Positions 1 through 8,223 of a DNA stretch of 64,000 bases are shown here, in pieces (position 1 is the first letter of the stretch; each line of letters begins with the position of its first letter). The stretch lies in NCBI GenBank assembly GCA_024400755.1, contig JAKSMG010000001.1, forward strand, positions 186,001 to 250,000. The letters are read 5' to 3'. This DNA comes from Bacteroidales bacterium. GTDB lineage: Bacteria; Bacteroidota; Bacteroidia; Bacteroidales; WCHB1-69. The notes beneath the pieces are model-generated. The model made no database searches, had not been told where the DNA came from, and was given only the letters and a program-made list of their open reading frames with translations. The position numbers and the translations under genes are program-made.

Positions 1-59
1 AGGACTTCCTTAGCGCCGCTGTTATCGGCCACTGCCATTCTTGTTTCTTGCTGTATCAT
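1..59 (-). CDS. rplN: 50S ribosomal protein L14 (N-terminal part, cut by window edge)
   Basis: Only the first 19 codons lie in the window. The reverse strand from 59 reads MIQQETRMAVADNSGAKEV, which is the highly conserved start of ribosomal protein L14. It follows rpsQ with a gap of 2 nt, the usual position in the spc operon. The rest of the gene lies beyond base 1. Confidence 0.93.
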   Translation of the reverse strand, partial: MIQQETRMAVADNSGAKEV

Positions 60-61
60 AA

Positions 62-319
62 CTATTTAGCTCTTTCAATGATTTCTACTAATCTCCAGCG
101 CTTGCTTTTGCTCAAGGGTCTGGTTTCCATTACTCTGACTTTGTCACCGATGTTGCACTCATTTTTTTCGTCATGAGCCATCAGCTTGGTTGTTCTTTTG
201 AGGAACTTACCATATTTAGCGTGTTTGAGTCGTCTTTCAACGCTAACCACGATGGTTTTGTCCATCTTGTTGCTCGTAACAAGACCTTCTCTGACTTTTC
301 TATTATTTCTTTCTTCCAT
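62..319 (-). CDS. rpsQ: 30S ribosomal protein S17
   Basis: S17 is a primary 16S rRNA-binding protein of the small subunit. The 85-residue product has the usual family length and pattern: an N-terminal strand with [16 protein letters not shown], the [19 protein letters not shown] segment, then [20 protein letters not shown], the S17 signature region of the OB fold. It sits between rpmC (13 nt upstream) and rplN (2 nt downstream), the standard order, so it is surely co-transcribed with them. Nothing unusual is seen. Confidence 0.97.
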   Translation of the reverse strand: MEERNNRKVREGLVTSNKMDKTIVVSVERRLKHAKYGKFLKRTTKLMAHDEKNECNIGDKVRVMETRPLSKSKRWRLVEIIERAK

Positions 320-332
320 AGCGGGATCTTAA

Positions 333-536
333 TTATTTCACGTTTTCTTTCATTTCGCGCATGCGCAATTCGGTTTTGAGGCGAGCCACGGTTCTTCTCT
401 GTTCTTTAATCTTCTGAGGATTTTCGATAGGAGAAATAGCGTGGTTCAATTTCAATTTCACCAACTGTTGTTGTTCTTCCACCATTCTTTCTTTGATTTC
501 GGCGGTAGAAAGTTCGCGTATTACTTGTTGTTTCAT
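333..536 (-). CDS. rpmC: 50S ribosomal protein L29
   Basis: L29 is a small helical protein near the peptide exit tunnel. The 67-residue product is almost entirely helical and charged, with the family pattern IRELSTAEIKERMVEEQQQL followed by KLKLNHAISPIENPQKIKEQ and the basic helix RRTVARLKTELRMRE. It lies 5 nt downstream of rplP and 13 nt upstream of rpsQ, the canonical gene order. Length and sequence are typical. Confidence 0.96.
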   Translation of the reverse strand: MKQQVIRELSTAEIKERMVEEQQQLVKLKLNHAISPIENPQKIKEQRRTVARLKTELRMREMKENVK

Positions 537-541
537 TGCTA

Positions 542-967
542 TTAAATTTCTTCTGAATAATCTCTTCTTACTACGAATTTGGTTGCGATAGGCAACTTCT
601 GGGCACCGAGGCGGAGGGCTTCTTTAGCCACTTCGTAAGGAACGCCGTCAGCTTCGAACAGGATTCTACCTGGGCTAACGCGAGCTGCGAAGTATTCAGG
701 AGTACCCTTACCTTTACCCATACGAACTTCAGCAGGCTTCTTGGTTACCGGCTTGTCTGGGAAGATGGAGATCCACAACTGACCTTCACGTTTCATGTGA
801 CGAGTGATAGCTTGACGAGCTGCTTCGATTTGGCGAGCGGTAAGCCAGCATTCCTCGAGGGTCTTAAGTGCGAATGAACCGAAGGCAATTTCAGAACCGC
901 GTTTGGTGATGCGTTTCATTCTGCCTTTCTGCGGTCTTCTGTATTTGGTCTTTTTTGGTTGTAACAT
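542..967 (-). CDS. rplP: 50S ribosomal protein L16
   Basis: L16 organises the A-site region of the large subunit. The 141-residue product starts [18 protein letters not shown] and has the conserved blocks [38 protein letters not shown] and [20 protein letters not shown]. These cover the L16 core, including the loop that reaches the peptidyl transferase centre. It is separated from rpsC by 53 nt, slightly looser than the rest of the operon, with no promoter box in the gap. Confidence 0.97.
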   Translation of the reverse strand: MLQPKKTKYRRPQKGRMKRITKRGSEIAFGSFALKTLEECWLTARQIEAARQAITRHMKREGQLWISIFPDKPVTKKPAEVRMGKGKGTPEYFAARVSPGRILFEADGVPYEVAKEALRLGAQKLPIATKFVVRRDYSEEI

Positions 968-1020
968 TGCTATTTATTTTATTGTTTATACTCTAGATTG
1001 TATTTTGAAGTTGACTATGA

Positions 1021-1740
1021 TTAGTTTCTCTTCTCTTTGCGTGGACCGCGTGGTGAACGTTTGGCTGGACCTTTTTGTTCTTTTGCCTCGTTATTGGCAG
1101 CGAACAAATCTCTCTTGCCATAAACAACGCCTCTGCAGATCCATACTTTGATACCGATACGGCCGTATGTGGTATGGGCTTCAGCGGGAGCATAGTCAAT
1201 ATCAGCTCTCAAGGTATGGAGAGGTGTTCTACCTTCCTTGAAATGTTCTGTTCTTGCCATTTCGGCTCCACCCAGACGACCTGAGCAAGAAACCTTGATA
1301 CCTTCTGCATTGGCGTGCATAGTGGCAGCGATGGCAGTCTTAACAGCTTTTCTATAAGAGATACGGCCTTCGATTTGCTTTGCGATGTTTTGGGCAACCA
1401 AAACAGCATCCAAATCGGGACGTTTTACCTCTGAAATGTTGATTTGAATCTCCTTGTTGGTGATTTTCTTCAACTCTTCTTTCAATTTGTCAACTTCTGT
1501 ACCACCCTTGCCGATGATGAGACCGGGACGAGCGGTATTAATGGTAACCGTTACAAGCTTGAGTGTTCTTTCAATGTAAATTTTTGCGATTCCGGCTTTG
1601 AACAAACGCGCGTTCAAATATTTTCTAATTTTGTCGTCTTCGACTAATTTACTGGCGAAATTTTTGCCGCCATACCAATTAGAATCCCATCCTCTGATAA
1701 TTCCTAATCTTAAACCTACCGGATTAACTTTTTGACCCAT
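1021..1740 (-). CDS. rpsC: 30S ribosomal protein S3
   Basis: S3 forms part of the mRNA entry tunnel and has helicase activity in the translating ribosome. The 239-residue reading begins at [13 protein letters not shown], the universally conserved start. An in-frame ATG 51 nt further upstream would add residues unlike any S3 and overlap rplV, so it is rejected. The KH-domain loop is GLIIGKGG at residues 73-80, and the C-terminal domain has [20 protein letters not shown]. The end is rich in Lys, Arg and Pro, as in other Bacteroidota S3 proteins. Confidence 0.97.
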   Translation of the reverse strand: MGQKVNPVGLRLGIIRGWDSNWYGGKNFASKLVEDDKIRKYLNARLFKAGIAKIYIERTLKLVTVTINTARPGLIIGKGGTEVDKLKEELKKITNKEIQINISEVKRPDLDAVLVAQNIAKQIEGRISYRKAVKTAIAATMHANAEGIKVSCSGRLGGAEMARTEHFKEGRTPLHTLRADIDYAPAEAHTTYGRIGIKVWICRGVVYGKRDLFAANNEAKEQKGPAKRSPRGPRKEKRN

Positions 1741-1756
1741 ACTTTTTAAATTAATA

Positions 1757-2191
1757 TTATTCTTGTGATTCGTTATTATTTTCAACTGCAACTTCCTGTA
1801 CGCGGCTGTCGAGAACGATGGTCACGTGGTTGGAACGTTTTCTGATACGGTGTGCACGTCCCTGTGGGGCGGTTCTGATTCTCTTCAGCATTCTGCCACC
1901 GTCAACCATAATGGTCTTAACATAGAGGTGGGCATCTTCCAATCTGGCACCTTCATTCTTAACCTGCCAGTTCGCAATTGCCGACTTTAATAATTTCAAT
2001 AATTTTTCTGCTGACTCTTTTCTGCTGAACTTCAATACGTTCATTGCATAATCAACATCTTTTCCTCTGATGACGTCAGCCATAATTCTTGTCTTGCGCG
2101 GAGAAGTCGGATTATCGACCAAACGAGCCATATAGACATTTTTCTTGGCTTCCTTTCGCGCATCTGCAGCTAATCTTTTTCTTGCTCCCAT
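1757..2191 (-). CDS. rplV: 50S ribosomal protein L22, first gene of this ribosomal operon
   Basis: L22 binds 23S rRNA and lines the exit tunnel. The 144-residue product has the core pattern [20 protein letters not shown], then [15 protein letters not shown], and the beta-hairpin loop [20 protein letters not shown], which reaches the tunnel. It carries an acidic, Asn/Glu-rich tail of about 12 residues beyond the E. coli length. It heads the operon here: a Bacteroidota promoter box lies about 95 nt upstream, and the upstream neighbour is a divergent amidohydrolase gene instead of rpsS. That break in the S10 order is unusual. Confidence 0.96.
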   Translation of the reverse strand: MGARKRLAADARKEAKKNVYMARLVDNPTSPRKTRIMADVIRGKDVDYAMNVLKFSRKESAEKLLKLLKSAIANWQVKNEGARLEDAHLYVKTIMVDGGRMLKRIRTAPQGRAHRIRKRSNHVTIVLDSRVQEVAVENNNESQE

Positions 2192-2285
2192 TGTTTTTGT
2201 ATTATTTTTAATTTCTAACTTGCTTATTTACAATATGATACATAAACGGATTTTTTTCTTCTCCATTTACTATCAAAATTGGCGG

Positions 2286-2293
2286 CAAAAATA
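2286..2293 (-). promoter_or_regulatory. promoter -7 box for rplV ribosomal operon
   Basis: The minus strand reads TATTTTTG followed by CC, matching the Bacteroidota -7 consensus TAnnTTTG. It would give a leader of about 85-90 nt before the rplV ATG. Confidence 0.55.
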
Positions 2294-2499
2294 GTAAAAA
2301 TTTCAATACGATTTCACCTTTCTCCAAAAAAAATTTCAAAAAAATAAATACTCCGATTTTAACGATAGTTAGAGACAATTTTTCACAATGTATAAACAGC
2401 CCGATGTTAATTATCAGGCCCGTATTTTTTTTCTTCATTTTTGATATGGAAATTTTAGGGATTTTTTTCCGCAAAAACACAGGTTTCCGATTGTTTTTG

Positions 2500-2507
2500 T
2501 ATCTTTG
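2500..2507 (+). promoter_or_regulatory. promoter -7 box for M20 amidohydrolase
   Basis: TATCTTTG followed by C matches the Bacteroidota -7 consensus and lies 24 nt before the ATG at 2532. It overlaps a TTG at 2505 that would otherwise extend the reading frame, so that upstream start cannot be used. Confidence 0.7.
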
Positions 2508-2531
2508 CAATCTTATATAATAGGTATTATA

Positions 2532-3683
2532 ATGAATTATTCTGACATTCGACATCGCTTTCATCGCTTGGCAGAGCCATCCGGCAAGGAAGAGCACACC
2601 GCCCAAGAAATTCTCAATATTCTTCAGGAGTTTGAGCCCACGGAAATTCATCGTTTTGAGAACAGCCACAACATCATCGCCATCTATGATTCGCACAAGC
2701 CGGGCAACACGATACTTCTCCGTGGCGACTTTGATGCGGTGGGCGTTGACGAAACCATCGAGCTTCCCTATGCTTCGCAGAACCCCCATTGCGCTCACAA
2801 ATGTGGGCACGACGGCCACACCACGATATTGTTGGGCGTTGCCGAACAGCTTCACACCCACCCTATTTCAAAAGGAAAAGTCCTGCTCTTTTTTCAAGCG
2901 GCGGAAGAAACCGGTGAAGGTTGCGGCCAATTGCTTACGACCCGCTTCCTCGATTCCTTTAATATTAATATGGTATATGCGCTGCACAACATTCCAGGTT
3001 TACCCATCGGCAGCATCACTTGTTGTGCGGGAAGTTTCACCTGTGCCGTCATCAGTTGCGAGATTCAGCTTCACGGTCGCACCGCACACGCCGCGGAACC
3101 ACAAAACGGCATTTCACCCTTCCGAGCGGCCACCGGTATTTCAGAAAGACTACTAAATCTAAGCCACAGCGATTTGCGAGACGAAAATTACCAAATCGTC
3201 ACCTTGATAGAATCCCACATCGGGGAAACCGCCTACGGCGTTTCAGCAGGAAGCGGCGTGCTACGCTTCACCCTTCGTGCCAAATCGGAAGCACAACTAC
3301 AGAAACTCATCAAAGACACCGAAAAAATCGTAACCGAAAAAGTTGGACAAACCCCTGGACTCAGCTCAGACATACGCTGGTTGGAATATTTTGCCGGTGG
3401 TCAGAACTCTGCCGATGCCGCCGCACTGGTTCGCCAAAGTGCCCAGAATTTAGGACTGGATTATTTTGAGAAAGAGGTTCCATTTACCTGGGGCGAGGAT
3501 TTTGGTTTGTTGACGCAACATTATCCAGGCGCCCTCTTTGGTTTGGGAAGCGGTGAGAATTGCCCCCCACTCCACCACCAAACCTACGATTTTCCAGACG
3601 AAATCATTGAAACCGGGGTGAAGATGATGATGATGATGATAACAAAAAGTTCAGATGGTAAAAACTCCATAGTAAAGACATGA
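2532..3683 (+). CDS. M20 family amidohydrolase (M20D-type peptidase/deacylase)
   Basis: This is a metal-dependent hydrolase of the M20D group, which includes N-acyl amino acid amidohydrolases and hippurate hydrolases. The 383-residue product carries the metal-site motifs RGDFDAV (64-70), CGHDGHT (91-97), the catalytic Glu pair in AAEETGEG (123-130), His-152 in LHN, and a C-terminal LHH. The dimerisation (lid) domain follows in the middle, with GRTAHAAEP. The substrate cannot be told from sequence. No signal peptide is seen, so it is cytoplasmic. The start is ATG 2532, just behind the promoter. The last turn is encoded by a (GAT)6 microsatellite giving five consecutive Met, and a strong hairpin terminator follows. 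Confidence 0.9.
   Translation: MNYSDIRHRFHRLAEPSGKEEHTAQEILNILQEFEPTEIHRFENSHNIIAIYDSHKPGNTILLRGDFDAVGVDETIELPYASQNPHCAHKCGHDGHTTILLGVAEQLHTHPISKGKVLLFFQAAEETGEGCGQLLTTRFLDSFNINMVYALHNIPGLPIGSITCCAGSFTCAVISCEIQLHGRTAHAAEPQNGISPFRAATGISERLLNLSHSDLRDENYQIVTLIESHIGETAYGVSAGSGVLRFTLRAKSEAQLQKLIKDTEKIVTEKVGQTPGLSSDIRWLEYFAGGQNSADAAALVRQSAQNLGLDYFEKEVPFTWGEDFGLLTQHYPGALFGLGSGENCPPLHHQTYDFPDEIIETGVKMMMMMITKSSDGKNSIVKT
3623..3640 (+). repeat. (GAT)6 microsatellite inside the amidohydrolase 3' end
   Basis: Six perfect GAT units near the end of the gene are read as ATG codons. Loss or gain of whole units keeps the frame. The tract lies after the last metal ligand, so small length changes should be tolerated. 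Confidence 0.8.
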
Positions 3684-3695
3684 ACGTAAAGTAAT

Positions 3696-3729
3696 AAAAA
3701 AGGGAAGTTTCCCGACAAACTTCCCTTTT
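3696..3729. terminator. bidirectional Rho-independent terminator
   Basis: AAAAAAGGGAAGTTT, a 6-nt loop, then AAACTTCCCTTTT form a near-perfect stem with A and T tracts on both sides. It lies between the convergent amidohydrolase (plus) and lipoprotein (minus) genes and can serve both. Confidence 0.85.
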
Positions 3730-3749
3730 GAACGAAGCGATTTCTAAGA

Positions 3750-4172
3750 TTACTTTTTCTTGAAATTGTACGAAACTTTCTCAATATAACTATCGTTATA
3801 TCCATTCATTACCATATATTTACGTGTTCCTGACAACGACATTTCTTTTTTATCAAGCACGTCAATATTTAGATCCCACTGATAATTCATACCATAGTAA
3901 GTATCGTTTTCTTCAGTTTTAGCAGTTATTGATAAAGAATTATTGCTAAGAGAGTATTCTCCGCTTAATACCTCACCTTCAAAAGTAACAGAACAGCTAC
4001 CATTATCCCTGAAAGACCATATTTCTTGATTGTCTTTCTGATTTGGACTACTTGTTACCATCCAATTACCCACAATATTCTTTTCGTTTTTGTTGCATGA
4101 GGACATGAAAATCACAGTGGTAAGCATCAATACCACCATTCCAAAAATTTTTAATTTGTTACGCATAAGCAT
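3750..4172 (-). CDS. small lipoprotein with lipocalin-like pattern
   Basis: The product of about 140 residues has a lipoprotein signal: a basic start, a hydrophobic stretch (GMVVLMLTTVIFM) and a lipobox ending SSC near residue 26. The mature part reads NIVGNWMVTSSPNQ and then strand-rich segments (SWFRDNG-like, GEYSLSNNSLSIT, SLSGTRKYMVM). The GxW start is typical of lipocalin-like domains in Bacteroidota lipoproteins. Its role is unknown. Met-1 (4172) or Met-3 (4166) may be the start. No TAnnTTTG box sits in the 58 nt directly upstream, so it may be read through from the structured RNA locus behind it. Confidence 0.7.
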   Translation of the reverse strand: MLMRNKLKIFGMVVLMLTTVIFMSSCNKNEKNIVGNWMVTSSPNQKDNQEIWSFRDNGSCSVTFEGEVLSGEYSLSNNSLSITAKTEENDTYYGMNYQWDLNIDVLDKKEMSLSGTRKYMVMNGYNDSYIEKVSYNFKKK

Positions 4173-4230
4173 TTAATTTTTTCGCGCAGGATTCCTATGC
4201 ACTATGTTAAAATATCATTGAATAGCACAT

Positions 4231-4528
4231 AAAAAAGCGCGGGAACCCAAATCATCACTTATCCCGTCACTCAGGCTCTCGCATTGCCCTCCATCCGAGG
4301 ATAAGCAATGTCGAAGCCCACGCTATATGCATAAAACGGATTGTCGGGAAATCCGTATGGTACGAATACGTTTAAACGCATCGCCACAAAATACACAACC
4401 ATGGACATTGACCATTGCCTTACCATGCGGATGGATTTGAATTTGCGAGATTCGAGTGACCGCAGATAAGACGTTGATTCAACGCCTTTCTATGTTTATC
4501 GCACGCCAAAAAAAGCTTTGGTCGTTTG
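4231..4528 (-). ncRNA. candidate structured RNA of about 290 nt, family not recognised
   Basis: This stretch has no convincing gene but has its own promoter and a 3' end like a terminator: a 7-bp helix pairing 4237-4243 with 4317-4323, followed by six U. Further helices on the minus strand are: 4421-4432 with 4351-4362 (11 of 12 pairs) enclosing a 6-bp hairpin (4376-4381 with 4366-4371); 4481-4486 with 4470-4475 inside 4496-4502 with 4462-4469; and 4305-4310 with 4282-4287. The last overlaps a possible pseudoknot, 4299-4305 with 4258-4264. I looked for tmRNA, RNase P RNA, SRP RNA and common riboswitch motifs and found none. An open frame of about 70 codons also crosses it, with no recognisable product. 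Confidence 0.5.
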
Positions 4529-4534
4529 ACGATG

Positions 4535-4542
4535 CAAATCTA
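4535..4542 (-). promoter_or_regulatory. promoter for the candidate structured RNA
   Basis: The minus strand reads TAGATTTG followed by C, and a TTG lies 19 nt further upstream (4562-4564). Both elements and the spacing match the Bacteroidota -33/-7 pattern well. Transcription would start near 4528. Confidence 0.65.
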
Positions 4543-4604
4543 CATAAATTTATTTAATTACCAACATATAAAACAATTTTCCGTCAAATTTCAACAAAAA
4601 TCAT

Positions 4605-4612
4605 TACCTTTG
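4605..4612 (+). promoter_or_regulatory. promoter -7 box for MutS-type ATPase
   Basis: TACCTTTG followed by C lies 23 nt before the ATG at 4635 and matches the Bacteroidota -7 consensus. Confidence 0.65.
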
Positions 4613-4634
4613 CATTTCAAAACTTATTCATATT

Positions 4635-6002
4635 ATGGCTCATATCAAAACACATATCGAACGACAGAGTGCCTTTCAATTTATGACCGACGAATTACAA
4701 TTTTCGTCGCCAATGGGTCGCAAGAAACTATTACACAGAAGATTTCTCACCGATCCTTTTGAACTTCAGATGGAATTGGAAATTCAACAGGCCGTCGTTG
4801 ACTTTATCGAAACACACCACGACACACCCGTTTTGGCCCATCTGACAGAGCAACTCTGCCAAGTTAACGACATCAGCCAGACCTTTGTCAACCTAGTGGA
4901 CGGTAACACGTTGGACGACATTCAGCTTTTTGAAGTCAAAAAGTTCAGTCTTATTTGCTGGAAAGTCGCCAAACTGCTCAACGACAATGGCTTCGACTGG
5001 ATTCCATTTCACGATTTATCCGTTGTGATTGACACCTTAGACCCTGAAAAGAACAGATTGCCACAATTTCATATTTATTCGGCCTATAAACCGGAATTGG
5101 CAGAAATACGGAAAAAAATAGACCAAAGCACTGACGAAGAGGAATTGGCCCAACTGAAATGGGAAGAAGCCCAATTAGAAGACAGCATTCGCACGACATT
5201 AAGCAAACGGCTGTCGTTCAAAGCTTTGCAAATCCAGGAAAATCTCAATCAGATTGGTTATTTAGATTTGCTCTTAGCCCACGCCGAGCAAATCCGTCAT
5301 TGGCATTTATGCAAGCCGACCATCACCGACGGAAACAGCCAATTCAAGGGTTTGTTTAATCCCATCGTCAAGCAAAACACCGGAAAATTCCAAGGCATCG
5401 ACATAGAACTGAAACACGTTCCCACCCTCATCACGGGTTCAAATATGTCGGGGAAAACGGTTCTTCTCAAGACCGTGGGTTTAGCCCAAACCCTTTGCCA
5501 ATTCGGATTTTTTGTTCCCGCTGAATCCGCCGAAATCGCTTTAGTGGATGACATTCTATTCAGTATTGGGGACAAGCAATCCGAGATGAACGGATTGTCT
5601 TCCTTTGCCGTTGAAATCCTGAACATCGACAAGATTATCAAAGCCGTGAAAGAGGGACAGCGAATCTTGGCATTAGTGGATGAACTGGCCCGCACCACCA
5701 ATCCCGAAGAAGGCAAGGCCTTGGTTTCCAGTTTTGTGCAAATCATGTCACAACACCAGGTCGATGCCCTCATCACCACACACTACAGCGGTTTAGACAC
5801 GCCGTGTCGCAGATTACGCGTGAAAGGACTGAAAATAAAGGACAACGAGCAGCAAATCACCCCCGACAACATCAATCAGTTTATGGATTACAGCTTGGTG
5901 GAAAATCACACCGACGACGTACCCAAAGAAGCCGTGACCATCGCTGAAATCTTTGGTATTGACGAGGAATTTCTTCAAATTGCCAAAGAGAAATTATCGT
6001 GA
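4635..6002 (+). CDS. short MutS-family ATPase (MutS domain V protein)
   Basis: The 455-residue product ends in a MutS-type ABC ATPase. The Walker A is TGSNMSGKT at 267-275, Walker B is ILALVDELA at 344-352, and RTTNPEEG follows. The N-terminal half is helical, with a helical lever and core region, and lacks the mismatch-recognition domain I, so it is not the canonical MutS of mismatch repair. It is also not MutS2, because there is no Smr domain. Small MutS-domain proteins include KamC, linked to lysine 5,6-aminomutase, but no lysine genes lie nearby. It converges with tex, the two stop codons being almost adjacent. The exact role is unknown. Confidence 0.85.
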   Translation: MAHIKTHIERQSAFQFMTDELQFSSPMGRKKLLHRRFLTDPFELQMELEIQQAVVDFIETHHDTPVLAHLTEQLCQVNDISQTFVNLVDGNTLDDIQLFEVKKFSLICWKVAKLLNDNGFDWIPFHDLSVVIDTLDPEKNRLPQFHIYSAYKPELAEIRKKIDQSTDEEELAQLKWEEAQLEDSIRTTLSKRLSFKALQIQENLNQIGYLDLLLAHAEQIRHWHLCKPTITDGNSQFKGLFNPIVKQNTGKFQGIDIELKHVPTLITGSNMSGKTVLLKTVGLAQTLCQFGFFVPAESAEIALVDDILFSIGDKQSEMNGLSSFAVEILNIDKIIKAVKEGQRILALVDELARTTNPEEGKALVSSFVQIMSQHQVDALITTHYSGLDTPCRRLRVKGLKIKDNEQQITPDNINQFMDYSLVENHTDDVPKEAVTIAEIFGIDEEFLQIAKEKLS

Positions 6003-6003
6003 T

Positions 6004-8133
6004 TTAGACATCTTTCATAGACAAGGTGATACGCTTTCTATCCACCTCAATTCCTATTATCTTGACCATCACTTTTTGATTAAGTTTAACCACTTCGTTG
6101 GGATCTTTCACAAATTTGTTGGCCAAGCGGCTCACATGCACCAACCCATCCTGATGGACGCCGATATCGACGAAACAGCCGAAATTGGTGATATTGGTAA
6201 CGATACCGGGAACCACCATACCTTCTTTGAGGTCATTAATCGTTTGAATAGATTTGTCAAATTCAAAAATTTCGTAGTTTTGTCTTGGATCTCTTCCCGG
6301 TTTGGCCAATTCCTGCATAATGTCGTTCAAGGTGGGCAATCCGACCTTGTCCGTAATAAAATCATTAAGATTGATAGACTTACGTAAATCGGCATTTTGC
6401 ATCAAATCGGCAACGGAGCAATGTGCTTTGCGTGCCATTTCGTTGACCACGCCATAACTTTCGGGATGGACCGCGCTGGCATCGAGTGGATTTTCGGCAT
6501 CTCTAATACGTAAAAAGCCGGCAGCCTGTTCAAAAGCCTTGGCACCGAAACGAGGCACCAATTTCAATGCGGAACGATGTTTGAAAGGACCATTTTCGTT
6601 GCGATAATCCACGATATTTTTTGCCAAACTCGGACCCAAGCCAGAAACATACGACAGAAGTTCCTTACTTGCCGTATTAACCTCCACGCCCACACTGTTC
6701 ACACAGCTTTCGACGGTCTCCTGCAAACTTGATTGCAGACGATTTTGGTTGACATCGTGCTGATATTGACCAACACCAATGGATTTGGGATCAATTTTTA
6801 CCAGTTCGGCCAATGGATCCATCAGGCGGCGGCCAATAGAGACGGCTCCTCTGACGGTTACATCATAATCAGGAAACTCGGCGCGTGCCACCTCAGAAGC
6901 AGAATACACCGAAGCCCCGCTTTCGTTGACCACCACCGCCATCACATCGCGTTCGAAAGGAATGTGTCGGACAAAATTCTCGGTTTCCCTTCCTGCCGTG
7001 CCATTTCCAATAGCGATGGCATCGACTTTATACTGCAACACCAGGCGTTTTAATTTATCTGATGCCAATTTGTATTGAGAATGGGGCGGATGGGGATAAA
7101 TCGTTTCCGTATGAAGCAATTTGCCTTGCTTATCCAAAATCACCAACTTGCAACCCGTCCGGAAACCGGGATCCAGTGCCAACACGGTTTTTTGTCCCAT
7201 TGGCGGAGCCATCAGCAGCTGACGGAGGTTGGTCACGAAAACCTTGATGGCCTCGGTATCGGCTTTTTCCTTGTAATACTTACGCATTTCCGTTTCCATC
7301 TGGGGTTGCAGCAGCCGCTTATACGCATCTTCAATGGAGTACTCCACCTGCCGGGAACAGTCATTTTCACCACGAAGGTAAAAGCGTTTGATCGTTTCCA
7401 ACGCCTTTTCTTCATCCGGAGCGATATTCAACTGCAAGAAACCCTCTTCCTCGCCACGGAACATCGCCAACATACGATGAGAAGGGACCTTGGCCAATTT
7501 TTCAGAAGCATTAAAATAGATGGCATACTTTTCACCTTCTTCCTCCTTATTTTTCACCACTTTAGATGAAATTACCGCATAATTTCTAAACTGGATTCTC
7601 AAACGTTCACGCACGCCCACATTTTCGCTCACCCACTCTGCCATAATATCACGAGCTCCAGCGAGAGCTTCCTCGAAAGTTTCCACCGATTTTTCAGGAT
7701 TGACAAACTTTGCCGCTGTTGACATTAAGTCGATAAGTCCCTGGCGCATAATGATTTTTGCCAGAGGTTCGAGACCTCGTTCCACTGCCACCGAAGCCCT
7801 TGTTTTCCGTTTAGGCCGATAAGGAAGATACAGATCTTCCAACTCACTCATTTTAAGTGCATTATTTATCTTTTCCGCCAATTCCGGAGTTAACTTTCCC
7901 TGTTCGGCGATAGAATCCAAAATTACCGACCTACGTTTATCCAGTTCTTGCCACTTGGCATATAAATCTCGCACGGCGGCGATTTGAACTTCATCAAGAC
8001 TATCCGTCACTTCCTTACGATAACGGGCTATAAATGGGATAGTTGCCCCCGATTCCAACAAATCGAGCGTATTTTTGACCTGATGTTCCGTAAGGCCAAG
8101 TTCTTCAGCAATCAAAGCGGCGTAATTCTTCAT
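6004..8133 (-). CDS. tex: Tex-family RNA-binding transcription accessory protein
   Basis: Tex is a conserved nucleic-acid-binding protein linked to transcription and RNA metabolism. The 709-residue product shows the family order: an N-terminal helical domain (GATIPFIARYRKEVTDSLDE), the conserved DLYLPYRPKRKTRA, a YqgF-like RNase H fold (TVLALDPGFRTGCKLVILD), helix-hairpin-helix segments (YVSGLGPSLAKNIVDYR) and a C-terminal S1 domain (GMVVPGIVTNITNFGCFVDI with HQDGLVHVSRLA). Length is slightly below the usual 720-780. It is transcribed alone from a promoter that is back to back with that of the next gene. Confidence 0.96.
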   Translation of the reverse strand: MKNYAALIAEELGLTEHQVKNTLDLLESGATIPFIARYRKEVTDSLDEVQIAAVRDLYAKWQELDKRRSVILDSIAEQGKLTPELAEKINNALKMSELEDLYLPYRPKRKTRASVAVERGLEPLAKIIMRQGLIDLMSTAAKFVNPEKSVETFEEALAGARDIMAEWVSENVGVRERLRIQFRNYAVISSKVVKNKEEEGEKYAIYFNASEKLAKVPSHRMLAMFRGEEEGFLQLNIAPDEEKALETIKRFYLRGENDCSRQVEYSIEDAYKRLLQPQMETEMRKYYKEKADTEAIKVFVTNLRQLLMAPPMGQKTVLALDPGFRTGCKLVILDKQGKLLHTETIYPHPPHSQYKLASDKLKRLVLQYKVDAIAIGNGTAGRETENFVRHIPFERDVMAVVVNESGASVYSASEVARAEFPDYDVTVRGAVSIGRRLMDPLAELVKIDPKSIGVGQYQHDVNQNRLQSSLQETVESCVNSVGVEVNTASKELLSYVSGLGPSLAKNIVDYRNENGPFKHRSALKLVPRFGAKAFEQAAGFLRIRDAENPLDASAVHPESYGVVNEMARKAHCSVADLMQNADLRKSINLNDFITDKVGLPTLNDIMQELAKPGRDPRQNYEIFEFDKSIQTINDLKEGMVVPGIVTNITNFGCFVDIGVHQDGLVHVSRLANKFVKDPNEVVKLNQKVMVKIIGIEVDRKRITLSMKDV

Positions 8134-8158
8134 AAAATATCATTTGAGAACCAAAATG

Positions 8159-8166
8159 CAAATATA
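8159..8166 (-). promoter_or_regulatory. promoter -7 box for tex
   Basis: The minus strand reads TATATTTG followed by C, 25 nt before the tex ATG. It lies only 13 nt from the oppositely facing box at 8180, so the two promoters share upstream sequence. Confidence 0.7.
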
Positions 8167-8179
8167 CCAAAAAAATTAG

Positions 8180-8187
8180 TACTTTTG
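8180..8187 (+). promoter_or_regulatory. promoter -7 box for TPR protein and gltX
   Basis: TACTTTTG followed by C lies 36 nt before the ATG at 8224 and matches the Bacteroidota -7 consensus. Confidence 0.65.
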
Positions 8188-8223
8188 CAAGTTTAATCAT
8201 CTCTATATCGCAATAGATAAAAA

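Larger units (their letters stand above)
2192..2531. other. divergent intergenic region, rplV / amidohydrolase
   Basis: This 340-nt, very AT-rich stretch separates two divergent genes and holds one promoter box for each direction. On the minus strand the rplV leader contains a possible 12-codon upstream ORF starting near 2265 (MEKKKIRLCIIL then stop). I see no trace of rpsS or any other S10 operon gene. Confidence 0.6.

Noticed and set aside
1021..1791. Longer rpsC starting at 1791
   Set aside because: The added 17 residues overlap rplV and lie before the universally conserved MGQKVNP start.
2208..2861. 217-codon minus-strand frame opposite the amidohydrolase promoter and 5' end
   Set aside because: It is antisense to the well-supported M20 gene, low-complexity in its second half, and shows no rpsS-like or other known domain.
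4243..4460. Minus-strand open frame of about 70 codons (ending in NPFYAYSVGFDIAYPRMEGN and a short tail) over the structured RNA
   Set aside because: It has no plausible start site or known homologue in my knowledge, and the paired helices and promoter explain the region better. Kept only as an alternative reading.
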